From NCBI RefSeq assembly GCF_014384895.1, contig NZ_JACRSQ010000008.1:1-64000 (forward strand): a stretch of 64,000 nucleotides of DNA, given 5' to 3'. Of this stretch, positions 1 through 7,400 are shown piece after piece (the first letter of the stretch is position 1; every line of letters begins with the position of its first letter). This DNA comes from Bianquea renquensis. Its GTDB lineage: Bacteria; Bacillota; Clostridia; Lachnospirales; Bianqueaceae. Both the position numbers and the translations under genes were made by a program. Below the pieces are notes generated by a model. The model saw only the letters and a program-made list of their open reading frames with translations. It ran no database searches and was not told where the DNA came from.

Positions 1-141
1 GTAAGAGATGGTGGTGGGGTCTTTCTGGACGAGTTGGGAAATGGCCTTGAAGGTCATGCGCTTTCCGAGGCAGTCCTCAATCACCTTGCGCTCCTCCAAA
101 GTAAGATGTTTGTTTTTTCTTGGGTTCGATTTTTTAGCCAT
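1..141 (-). CDS. IS30-family transposase, N-terminal part only (runs off window)
   Basis: Minus-strand reading frame starting at ATG 141-139, preceded by a good ribosome binding site (AAAGGAGG, complement of about 149-157). The 47 visible residues begin MAKKSNPRKNKHLTLEERK and continue with a helix-turn-helix pattern (LTLEERKVIEDCL ... FKAISQLVQKDPTTIS) typical of the IS30 transposase N-terminus, which binds the element ends. The DDE catalytic domain lies outside the window, so intactness cannot be judged. It is divergent from rpmG. An uncharacterised IS30-like HTH protein is the alternative, but the lysine-rich start plus TLEER and DPTTIS motifs fit IS30 well. Confidence 0.75.
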   Translation of the reverse strand, partial: MAKKSNPRKNKHLTLEERKVIEDCLGKRMTFKAISQLVQKDPTTISY

Positions 142-260
142 ATGTGTGGCCTCCTTTCTGAGAAATAATTTCCCAGATTCAATTCAACCACAAATGACGT
201 ATCAAAGTAAATCCCATTTTAAATCCCACTGTGGCACTTACTTTGGGAATTTACATATAA
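1..260 (-). mobile_element. Probable IS30-like insertion element, upstream end
   Basis: The transposase start (1-141) is followed by an AT-rich stretch containing related sequences in opposite orientation: AAAGTAAATCCCA (about 205-217) and TACTTTGGGAATTTAC (about 239-254). These could be the terminal inverted repeat and transposase binding site. The exact end and any target duplication cannot be fixed because the other end is outside the window. The rpmG promoter begins only about 30 bp further on. Confidence 0.35.
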
Positions 261-291
261 AAAATAAAATCGTAGATTTTCCTCCATCCTA

Positions 292-320
292 TTGACTTTT
301 ACGGGCAACTGTGCTAAAGT
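292..320 (+). promoter_or_regulatory. Sigma-A promoter for rpmG-secE-nusG-rplKA
   Basis: TTGACT (292-297), 17-bp spacer, TAAAGT (315-320), with an extended -10 TGC directly before the -10. It lies about 80 bp upstream of rpmG and is the only good promoter ahead of the operon. Confidence 0.7.
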
Positions 321-401
321 AAATGAGTAAATCTAAGGGTTCTTTTTTTTTGTGCTTTTTTGCAAGCCCTTGTTTGAAACAAACCAATGGAGGTGGAAGT
401 T

Positions 402-551
402 GTGCGTACCAGGATTACCTTAGAATGCACAGAGTGTAAACAGCGGAACTATAACACGACGAAAGACAAAAAGACACACCCCGACAGAATGGAAACCAAG
501 AAATACTGCCGTTTCTGTCAGCGCCACACCCTTCACAAAGAAACCCGGTAA
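402..551 (+). CDS. rpmG: 50S ribosomal protein L33 (zinc-binding type)
   Basis: 49-residue protein of the large ribosomal subunit. The GTG start at 402 is chosen because AATGGAGGTGG lies 6-13 bases upstream and the product then begins VRTRITLECTECKQRNY, as in L33. Two CxxC pairs (Cys9/Cys12 and Cys36/Cys39) make this the zinc-ribbon form; many genomes also carry a cysteine-free paralogue used in zinc limitation. It is the first gene of the rpmG-secE-nusG-rplK-rplA unit, the usual position in Firmicutes. Too short to be noticed by length alone, but the motif match is clear. Confidence 0.95.
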   Translation: MRTRITLECTECKQRNYNTTKDKKTHPDRMETKKYCRFCQRHTLHKETR

Positions 552-604
552 GGGTCCGGAGGAAGGGAGCTTTGGATCCCGAGAATGAGGAGGAATAAAG
601 AGCT

Positions 605-790
605 ATGTTCAGCTTAAAAGAGCTTAAGAGCGAGTGGAAGAAGATTGTCTGGCCCGGAAAGAAGGAACTTGCTCAAAAGACGGGCATCGTCATCATCGTG
701 TGCGCTATTTTTACTGCCATTATCAGCGTTTATGACCTGGTTTTCTTCAAGATTCGAACCTTGCTGGAAAATTTATTAATTAAGAAGTAG
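605..790 (+). CDS. secE: Preprotein translocase subunit SecE
   Basis: 61-residue single-span membrane protein that clamps SecY in the SecYEG channel. The N-terminal amphipathic part (FSLKELKSEWKKIVWPGKKEL) carries the conserved WPGKKE motif, and one transmembrane helix follows (about residues 27-48, IVIIVCAIFTAIISVYDLVFF). GAGGAGG lies upstream of ATG 605. It sits between rpmG and nusG, the canonical position; its partner SecY is encoded at 29364 in this window. Length is normal for the short, single-helix Gram-positive form. Confidence 0.96.
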   Translation: MFSLKELKSEWKKIVWPGKKELAQKTGIVIIVCAIFTAIISVYDLVFFKIRTLLENLLIKK

Positions 791-793
791 GGG

Positions 794-1321
794 ATGAGCA
801 CAGTGGCAGAAGAAGCAAAGTGGTATGTGGTGCACACCTATTCCGGTTATGAAAATAAGGTTAAGGCCAACATCGAGAAGCTGGTCGGCAATCGAGGTAT
901 GCAGGATCAGATTTTTGAGGTAGCGGTCCCTCTGGAAGACTGCGTGGAAGATAAGAATGGCAAGCAGGTTGTCGTGCAGAGAAAAGTATTTCCCGGTTAT
1001 GTGCTGGTCAATATGATTATGAATGACAATACCTGGTATGTCGTGCGCAACACCCGCGGCGTGACAGGGTTTGTGGGGCCAGGTTCCAAACCGGTCGCTT
1101 TATCGGAGGAAGAAGTCAACAAGCTCGGTATTCAGCTTCAGAAATCCAAAATCGACGTGGAGCTCGGAGAAACGGTTCAGGTTATCGATGGACCCTTTGA
1201 AGGCTCCGTAGGAAATGTAACAGAGATTCTCGAGCCCACAGAAACCGTGATCGTCACGCTGTCCATATTCGGGCGGGAGACTCCGGTGGAGCTGAGCTCA
1301 ACACAAATCAAAAAGATTTAG
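794..1321 (+). CDS. nusG: Transcription termination/antitermination factor NusG
   Basis: 175-residue elongation factor that binds the RNA polymerase clamp and, in many bacteria, links it to ribosomal protein S10 or Rho. The NGN domain spans about residues 10-115 (KWYVVHTYSGYENKVKANI, VFPGYVLVNM), followed by a KOW domain (about 122-175, ETVQVIDGPFEGSVGNV). The start is slightly uncertain: ATG 794 lies 3 bases after the secE stop, whereas GTG 803 has better spacing from the AGGGG run and would give a start MAEEAKWYVV as in many relatives. Both give the same protein core. Confidence 0.96.
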   Translation: MSTVAEEAKWYVVHTYSGYENKVKANIEKLVGNRGMQDQIFEVAVPLEDCVEDKNGKQVVVQRKVFPGYVLVNMIMNDNTWYVVRNTRGVTGFVGPGSKPVALSEEEVNKLGIQLQKSKIDVELGETVQVIDGPFEGSVGNVTEILEPTETVIVTLSIFGRETPVELSSTQIKKI

Positions 1322-1351
1322 TCGTTTCATACTTTGGAGGTGTAACGTAAC

Positions 1352-1777
1352 ATGGCAAAGAAAATCACAGGATATATTAAGTTGCAGATCCCGGCTGGCA
1401 AAGCGACCCCAGCTCCTCCGGTAGGTCCTGCTCTGGGTCAGCACGGTGTCAATATCCAAGCGTTTACAAAGGAATTCAATGCGAGAACGGCCAATGAAGC
1501 GGGCATGATCATCCCCGTCGTCATTACCGTTTATCAGGACAGAAGCTTTACATTTGTCACCAAGACTCCCCCGGCAGCAATGCTGATCAAGAAAGCTTGC
1601 AATATCAAGTCCGGTTCCGGAAGCCCGAAGGCGAAGAAGGTCGCTGTTCTGAAGAAGGCGCAGCTGAAGGAAATTGCGGAACTGAAAATGCCGGATCTCA
1701 ATGCCGCCAGCCTCGAGGCAGCAATGAGCATGATCGCAGGGACGGCCAGAAGCATGGGCGTGACGGTAGAAGAATAG
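1352..1777 (+). CDS. rplK: 50S ribosomal protein L11
   Basis: 141 residues, exactly the usual length. L11 forms the GTPase-associated stalk base on 23S rRNA with L10 and is the site where thiopeptides act. The N-terminal proline-rich segment PPVGPALGQHGVNI is intact, as is the C-terminal RNA-binding domain (KSGSGSPKAKKV ... SMIAGTARSMGVTV). TTTGGAGGTGT lies before ATG 1352. Cotranscribed with nusG (30-bp gap) and rplA. Confidence 0.98.
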   Translation: MAKKITGYIKLQIPAGKATPAPPVGPALGQHGVNIQAFTKEFNARTANEAGMIIPVVITVYQDRSFTFVTKTPPAAMLIKKACNIKSGSGSPKAKKVAVLKKAQLKEIAELKMPDLNAASLEAAMSMIAGTARSMGVTVEE

Positions 1778-1847
1778 TCGTTTGTAGAAAATACACTCAG
1801 AATTGGGACAAGGATGCCGCTGATCCGAATCCCGTGCAACAAAAATT

Positions 1848-1876
1848 GTGGGAGGGAAACTCCCCGCTACGACCAC
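1848..1876 (+). promoter_or_regulatory. Probable L1-binding autoregulatory site before rplA
   Basis: In the 113-bp rplK-rplA gap the sequence GTGGGAGGGAAACTCCCCG followed by CTACGACCAC can fold as an outer GTGG/CCAC helix and an inner GGAG/CTCC helix around an asymmetric loop. This resembles the L1 target known in 23S rRNA and in leader mRNAs of L1 operons. It ends just before the rplA Shine-Dalgarno, so bound L1 would block translation initiation. Assignment rests on pattern recall. Confidence 0.6.
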
Positions 1877-1890
1877 AAGGAGGTTACGTT

Positions 1891-2586
1891 ATGAAAAGAG
1901 GTAAGAAATATCTGGCTGCGGTCAAGGAATATGATAAGGCCGCGCAGTACGCTCCCGCAGAGGCCATCGAGAATGTGTTGAAGATGGCCAGTGCGAAGTT
2001 TGATGAGACCGTAGAAGTACACGTGAGATTGGGAGTTGACGGACGTCACGCCGATCAGCAAGTCCGCGGAGCTGTCGTTTTGCCCCATGGAACAGGCAAA
2101 ACCGTTCGAGTCCTTGTCTTTGCAAAAGGTGACAAGGCCAAGGAAGCGGAGGAAGCTGGCGCTGATTTTGTTGGAGCCGAGGATCTCGTCTCCAAGATCC
2201 AGGGCGAAGGCTGGTTTGATTTTGATGTTGTCGTGGCAACTCCGGATATGATGGGCGTTGTAGGACGTCTGGGCCGTGTTCTTGGACCGAAGGGATTGAT
2301 GCCGAATCCGAAGTCCGGTACCGTGACGATGGATGTAACCCGCGCCATCTCTGAAATCAAAGCTGGTAAGGTTGAGTATCGGCTGGACAAGACGAACATC
2401 ATACACGTGCCGGTTGGAAAGGTGTCGTTCGGCAAAGACAAGCTGGTCGACAATTTCCGCACTCTGATTGGTGCAATTATAAAAGCGAAGCCATCCGCCG
2501 CCAAGGGTCAATACCTGCGCAGCATCTCCATGAGCTCCACCATGGGACCTGGCGTTAAGATCAACCCTCTTCGCGCGGAGGAATAA
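1891..2586 (+). CDS. rplA: 50S ribosomal protein L1
   Basis: 231-residue protein forming the mobile L1 stalk that helps release deacylated tRNA from the E site; in many bacteria it also represses its own mRNA. Start ATG 1891 follows AAGGAGGT and gives MKRGKKYLAAVKEYDK; the frame is open further upstream, but that part overlaps rplK in another frame and has no L1 similarity. Conserved features: VRLGVDGRHADQQVRG, GAVVLPHGTGKTVRVLVFA, and the LGPKGLMPNPKSGTV signature (about residues 130-145). Closes the first operon. Confidence 0.98.
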   Translation: MKRGKKYLAAVKEYDKAAQYAPAEAIENVLKMASAKFDETVEVHVRLGVDGRHADQQVRGAVVLPHGTGKTVRVLVFAKGDKAKEAEEAGADFVGAEDLVSKIQGEGWFDFDVVVATPDMMGVVGRLGRVLGPKGLMPNPKSGTVTMDVTRAISEIKAGKVEYRLDKTNIIHVPVGKVSFGKDKLVDNFRTLIGAIIKAKPSAAKGQYLRSISMSSTMGPGVKINPLRAEE

Positions 2587-2618
2587 GGGTGGCGTAGAGC
2601 AGAATCAGAAATTTTAGC

Positions 2619-2647
2619 TTGACACAGGACAGTCTCTTTGGTATAAT
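2619..2647 (+). promoter_or_regulatory. Consensus sigma-A promoter for rplJ-rplL
   Basis: TTGACA (2619-2624), 17-bp spacer, TATAAT (2642-2647): perfect in both hexamers. Transcription would start near 2654, giving a leader of about 240 nt before rplJ. Confidence 0.92.
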
Positions 2648-2654
2648 AGGCAAT

Positions 2655-2795
2655 GTCTTGTGTGATCAATTCAATAAGACAGCCGGAGACAGCAGGTGGC
2701 GATGTGCCGTAACAGAGAAGGGCCTGCCGAGGTGAATTGTTTCTTTTGAAGAAGTTTTGTCAAGAGAGTAAAAGCCCTTCCGCGGAAGGGCTTTT
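2655..2795 (+). promoter_or_regulatory. Ribosomal protein L10 leader (rplJL autoregulation)
   Basis: The leader contains the hallmark L10 pattern: GCCGGAGACAGCAGGTGG (about 2682-2699), then AGGGCCTGCCGAGGTGAA (about 2719-2736), where GCAGG pairs with CCTGC and forms the kink-turn-type element bound by the L10(L12)4 complex. A terminator follows directly (2771-2795). In Firmicutes this architecture lets excess L10 trigger early termination. Confidence 0.85.
2771..2795 (+). terminator. Attenuator terminator of the rplJ leader
   Basis: AAAGCCCTTC / GAAGGGCTTT stem (up to 11 bp around a very small loop) followed by a short T-run. It lies inside the leader rather than at a gene end, so it is read as the L10-controlled attenuator. 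Confidence 0.8.
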
Positions 2796-2802
2796 GTTAT
2801 CC

Positions 2803-2838
2803 TATAGGAAAGTCTTCCGCAAGGCAGACTTTTTATAG
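2803..2838 (+). repeat. Dispersed mini-hairpin element inside the rplJ leader
   Basis: TATAGGAAAGTCTTCC-GCAA-GGCAGACTTTTT: stem AAGTCT/AGACTT plus CC/GG closed by a GCAA tetraloop, with one internal mismatch and a T-tail. The preceding TATAGGAAA also introduces the hairpin copy at about 16759, and GCAA loops recur at 51777 and 51841. I take it as a member of the family described at 3929-4056. Confidence 0.5.
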
Positions 2839-2892
2839 CGAGATTCGTCGCGAGAGAGCATCCGGTAGTATCGTTCCAGGAGGTGAATGAAA

Positions 2893-3432
2893 GTGCCAAA
2901 GATCGAAGCAAAGCAGAAGGTTGTCAATGAGATCAAGGAAAAGCTTGAGAGGGCTAGTTCCGTCGTTTTGGTAGACGCCAGAGGGCTGACGGTAGAGCAG
3001 GACACGAAAATGCGTAAGGCTCTGCGCGAAGCAGGAGTGGACTACAAGGTCTATAAGAACACGATGGTAAACTTCGCCATCAAGGGAACAGAGTTCGAGG
3101 CTCTGGCTCCTCACTTGGAGGGGCCCACGTCCGTAGCAATCAGCTATGACGATGCCACCGCCGCAGCTAGAAATCTGGATTCCTTCGTCAACGATTTTGA
3201 ACCTTTGGAATTCAAGGCTGGTGTTGTCGATAGCGTGTACTACGATGCATCGAATATCGTCAAGATTGCCAAGATTCCTCCGAGAGAAGAACTTCTCTCC
3301 AGACTGTTGGGCAGCTTCAAATCGCCCATGGCTTCCTTTGCCCGCGTGATCAACGAGATCGTCAAGAAAGGCGGAGAGGCAGCGCCCGCAGAAACCCCAG
3401 CAGAAGCAGCTGCGGAAGATTCTGCGGAGTAA
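2893..3432 (+). CDS. rplJ: 50S ribosomal protein L10
   Basis: 179 residues. L10 anchors L7/L12 dimers to the ribosome and is the repressor of its own operon. GTG 2893 is preferred: the AGGAGGTG box (2878-2885) is 7 bases upstream, whereas the in-frame ATG 2887 is too close to it; the product then starts MPKIEAKQKVVNEIKEKL. RNA-binding globular part (about 1-135) with VDARGLTVEQDTKMRKALRE and VYKNTMVNFAIKGT; C-terminal helix and an Ala/Glu-rich tail that in this family binds L7/L12. Confidence 0.96.
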   Translation: MPKIEAKQKVVNEIKEKLERASSVVLVDARGLTVEQDTKMRKALREAGVDYKVYKNTMVNFAIKGTEFEALAPHLEGPTSVAISYDDATAAARNLDSFVNDFEPLEFKAGVVDSVYYDASNIVKIAKIPPREELLSRLLGSFKSPMASFARVINEIVKKGGEAAPAETPAEAAAEDSAE

Positions 3433-3491
3433 ACCCTTTACGGGGGTAAGCCCCCAATCTAACAGACAAATGACTATGGAGGTGTACTGTA

Positions 3492-3863
3492 ATGGCTAAA
3501 TTAAGCGTACAGGAGATCATTGACGCCGTCAAAGAACTGACGGTATTAGAATTGAATGAATTAGTAACCGCTGCGGAAGAGGCCTTTGGCGTTTCCGCTG
3601 CCGCCGGTGTAATGGTAGCGGCGGGACCGGCTGCCGCTGTTGAGGAGGAGAAGACCGAGTTTGATGTTGAGCTGACCGATGCAGGCGCTCAGAAGATCAA
3701 GGTTATCAAGGTCGTCCGCGAAGTGACGGGTCTTGGCTTGAAGGAAGCGAAAGATTTCGTTGAGGCTGTTCCGAAAGTCCTCAAGGAAGCCCTTCCGAAG
3801 GAAGAAGCTGACGAGCTGAAGGCGAAGCTGGAAGAGGCTGGCGCCAAAGTTACCATTAAATAA
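3492..3863 (+). CDS. rplL: 50S ribosomal protein L7/L12
   Basis: 123 residues, standard length. The N-terminal dimerisation domain (KLSVQEIIDAVKELTVLEL), an Ala-rich hinge (VSAAAGVMVAAGPAAAVEEE) and a C-terminal domain that recruits translation GTPases (EFDVELTDAG, KIKVIKVVREVTGLGLKEAK) are all present. TATGGAGGTG precedes ATG 3492. Followed by a strong terminator, so rplJ-rplL is a two-gene unit separate from rpoBC, which has its own promoter. Confidence 0.98.
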   Translation: MAKLSVQEIIDAVKELTVLELNELVTAAEEAFGVSAAAGVMVAAGPAAAVEEEKTEFDVELTDAGAQKIKVIKVVREVTGLGLKEAKDFVEAVPKVLKEALPKEEADELKAKLEEAGAKVTIK

Positions 3864-3881
3864 TCAACGGAGCAGGAACAG

Positions 3882-3928
3882 AAAACTCTATGCGGGTGGG
3901 TTAAACCATCTGTGTAGAGTTTTTTTTA
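3882..3928 (+). terminator. Intrinsic terminator after rplL
   Basis: AAAACTCTA (3882-3890) pairs with TAGAGTTTT from 3915, with weaker central pairing (GGGTGG / CCATC), followed by eight T. Marks the end of the rplJL transcript. Confidence 0.85.
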
Positions 3929-4056
3929 CCTCCAGGAAGCGGACGCAATTTGAGTTCGCGAAGCGAACTTATTTACCTCCAGTAAGCCGCGAAGCGGATA
4001 AAATTTGAAGAACCGAAGGTTCTTCCAAAGTTCGCGAAGCGAACTTATTTACCTCC
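3929..4056 (+). repeat. Cluster of four mini-hairpins (dispersed repeat family)
   Basis: Four short perfect palindromes, each with a GAA triloop: AGTTCGC-GAA-GCGAACT (3953-3969), CCGC-GAA-GCGG (3987-3997), GAAGAACC-GAA-GGTTCTTC (4007-4025) and AGTTCGC-GAA-GCGAACT again (4029-4045). Both AGTTCGC copies are followed by TTATTTACCTCCAG, so the cluster is itself a partial direct duplication. Three of the four contain the GCGAAGC heptamer. No coding potential. The same bipartite layout recurs at 51768-51886, and single members at 16757 and 41120. Confidence 0.85.
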
Positions 4057-4074
4057 AGCAGAACAGACAAGCAA

Positions 4075-4110
4075 AAAGAGCGAGAGGAAATAAAATCCTG
4101 CTCGCTCTTT
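4075..4110 (+). terminator. Hairpin with T-run, possible second terminator before rpoB
   Basis: AAAGAGCGAG (4075-4084) pairs perfectly with CTCGCTCTTT (4101-4110). A/T runs on both sides would allow termination in either direction. From 4111 to 4217 the sequence is AT-rich with no further recognisable feature. Confidence 0.6.
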
Positions 4111-4217
4111 CATTTTCGTGACAAAGAAAAAAGAGATATATAGTAAAATAAAGCTCGCAATCAAGCAAAAAGAAGTAGAATCTTCCAAATAAAGGGACAA
4201 AACTTCGATAAAACACC

Positions 4218-4246
4218 TTGACATATGAAGAAAAACATGATAATAT
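4218..4246 (+). promoter_or_regulatory. Sigma-A promoter for rpoBC
   Basis: TTGACA (4218-4223), 17-bp spacer, TAATAT (4241-4246), in AT-rich sequence. It leaves a leader of about 175 nt before rpoB, in which I see no clear structure. Confidence 0.7.
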
Positions 4247-4429
4247 TATAAATTGCATCATATTGTCTATTTTTATATTCTCTAATATGATACCATAAAC
4301 CAAGATAAAAATCAAGATCTATTCAAAAAGTTGTGTAAAGCCTCCAAATCCTGGAAAAAATGGGATAGAAAGGCTTTTCACTGCTGTTTAATATCGGTCT
4401 ACAAATCTGTCAAGGGGTGAAACGTATTT

Positions 4430-7400
4430 ATGGAAAAAAATCGGATCCATCCGCAGAAATTCGGAAACCGGATTAGGATGACGTACGCCAGAGAAAAGGA
4501 AGTTCTCGGCATGCCGAATCTCCTGGATGTTCAAAAGGACTCTTACAAGTGGTTCATCGACGAAGGGCTCAGGGAAGTCTTTGAGGACATCAATCCGATC
4601 ACGGATTTTAGCGGCAATTTGTCTCTGGAATTTATTGATTTCAATTTGACCGGGGACCCGAAGTACACCATTGAGGAAGCGAAGGAGAGAGACGCCACAT
4701 ATTCAGCGCCGTTGAAAGTCAAAGTCCGACTGACCAACGAGGAGACAAAGGAGAAGCAGGAACATGAGATCTTCATGGGCGACTTCCCTTTGATGACGGA
4801 GACAGGAACTTTTATCATTAACGGAGCTGAGCGAGTTATCGTCAGCCAGTTAGTACGCTCCCCCGGCATTTACTATGCAAAGACCATTGACAAGACAGGT
4901 AAGCCCCTCTTTTCATCAACTGTGATCCCCAACAGAGGGGCATGGTTAGAATATGAGACGGATTCCAACGATATTTTTTACGTCCGTGTAGACCGGACGC
5001 GTAAGATACCGGTAACAGTTCTGATTCGCGCCCTAGGGGTTGGCACTGACTCCGAGATTCTTGAACTGTTCGGAGAGGATCCCAAGCTTTTGGCTACGAT
5101 TGAGAGAGACAACTCCAAATCCGTTGAGGAAGGGTTAATCGAGATCTATAAGCGCATACGCCCAGGCGAGCCGCCGACGGTGGAGAGCTCACAGAGCCTA
5201 TTATACTCCATGTTCTACGATAATAAACGGTATAATCTGGCAAGAGTCGGACGCTATAAATTTAACAAAAAACTAGCGCTGCGAAATCGCGTCAATGGCT
5301 TGACATTGGCTGAGGATGTGGTGGATGCTTCCACAGGAGAGCTCCTTGCCACCGCCGGCACCAGAATCGACATGTCTCTTGCCGACACGATTCAGAACGC
5401 GGGTATCTCCTATATATGGGTTACGAAAGAGGACCAAAAGATTAAGATTCTCAGCAACCTGGCTGTGGATATTCACGCCCATCTGGACCTGACCGAGGAG
5501 GAACTTTATGAGGCGGGGATCGGAGAGCTGGTTTACTATCCCGTTCTAGAAGAAATTCTGGATATGCAGCTGGAATGGAATGAGTTGAAGGCGATGTTGA
5601 AGAAGGAGTCCTACCGGTTAGTTCCGCGGCATATCACCTTCGAAGACATTATGGCCTCTATCAACTATAATCTCCATTTGGACTACGGGATTGGAAATGT
5701 GGACGACATTGACCACCTGGGCAACCGCCGGATTCGCTGCGTAGGAGAGCTTTTGCAGAATCAATTCCGCATTGGACTGGCCCGTTTGGAGCGCGTTGTG
5801 CGGGAGCGCATGACGACCCAAGATCTGGAAGTGGTGACGCCCCAGGCGCTTATCAACATTCGCCCCGTTACGGCGGCAGTCAAGGAGTTCTTTGGAAGCT
5901 CACAGCTGTCGCAGTTTATGGACCAGAATAACCCGCTGGCTGAGTTGACGCACAAGAGGCGTCTGTCAGCCCTTGGACCGGGCGGCCTCTCCCGTGAACG
6001 GGCTGGGTTTGAAGTTCGAGACGTCCATCACTCCCATTATGGAAGAATGTGCCCTATTGAGACGCCAGAAGGTCCCAATATCGGATTGATCAACTCATTG
6101 GCCACCTACGCCCGCATCAATAAATATGGATTTATCGAGGCGCCTTACCGAAAGATCGACAAATCAGGCGATGTCCCCGTTGTAACCGATGAAGTTGTCT
6201 ATATTACAGCGGACGAAGAAGAAAATTACCGCGTTGCCCAGGCCAATGAGGCGCTGGACAGTGAAGGACATTTCAAGAAACAGCGCGTTACAGGGCGTTA
6301 CCGCGATGACAATATTGAGATGGACGACATGGAGATCGACTTGATGGACGTGTCGCCTAAGCAGGTATTCTCCGTTGCCACGTCCCTGATTCCTTTCCTC
6401 GAAAATGACGATGCGAACCGGGCTCTGATGGGTTCCAACATGCAGCGCCAGGCGGTTCCTCTTCTCGTGACGGAAGCGCCTGTCGTGGGAACCGGTATGG
6501 AATACAAGTCAGCGGTGGACTCTGGCTCCTGTATCTTAGCTAAACATGCGGGGGTTGTGGAATCCGTGTCCGCTGTGAAAATTGTGATCCGCTGCGACGA
6601 TGGCACGAAGGACACGTATAAATTGTTAAAGTTTAAAAGGCAAAACCAGAGCACTTGCTTTAACCAGAGACCTCTTGTCCGAAAGGGCCAGCGGGTTGAA
6701 GAGGGCGAGGCCATCTCCGATGGGCCGTCAACCGACAACGGCGAGCTTTCTTTGGGAAAGAACGCCCTGATCGGTTTTATGACCTGGGAGGGATATAACT
6801 ATGAGGACGCAGTTTTGCTGAGTGAGCGGCTTGTGGCGGAGGATGTCTATACGTCTCTTCACATAGAAGAATACGAGACAGAGGCACGGGATACGAAGCT
6901 CGGACCGGAGGAGATCACACGGGATATCCCCAATGTGGGCGACGACGCTCTGAAAGATTTGGACGAGCGCGGAATCATCCGCATCGGTGCGGAGGTTCAT
7001 GCGGGCGATATCCTTGTGGGAAAGGTGACCCCAAAGGGTGAGACGGAACTAACAGCGGAGGAGCGTCTTCTCCGGGCAATATTTGGAGAAAAAGCCAGAG
7101 AGGTCCGAGACACGTCCCTGCGGGTTCCCCACGGTGAAGAGGGAATCATCGTGGATATGAAGATCTTCACGAGAGAAAATGGGGATGAGATGTCACCGGG
7201 CGTCAATCAGCTGGTTCGCGTGTATATCGCCCATAAGAGAAAGATCTCCGTCGGTGACAAGATGGCTGGACGTCACGGGAATAAGGGTGTCGTATCCAGA
7301 ATTCTTCCCGTGGAGGATATGCCGTTTCTACCAAATGGCCGACCCCTGGATATCGTTTTGAATCCTCTGGGCGTTCCCTCGCGTATGAATATTGGGCAGG

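Noticed and set aside
1597..1890. Upstream extension of the rplA frame
   Set aside because: It overlaps rplK in another frame, and the true start at 1891 has AAGGAGG and the family N-terminus.
4049..4315. 88-codon minus-strand frame before rpoB
   Set aside because: AT-rich, hydrophobic by composition, crosses a terminator hairpin and the rpoB promoter, with no ribosome binding site.
5880..5980. Rifampicin-resistance substitutions in rpoB
   Set aside because: The segment equals the susceptible consensus at all commonly mutated positions.
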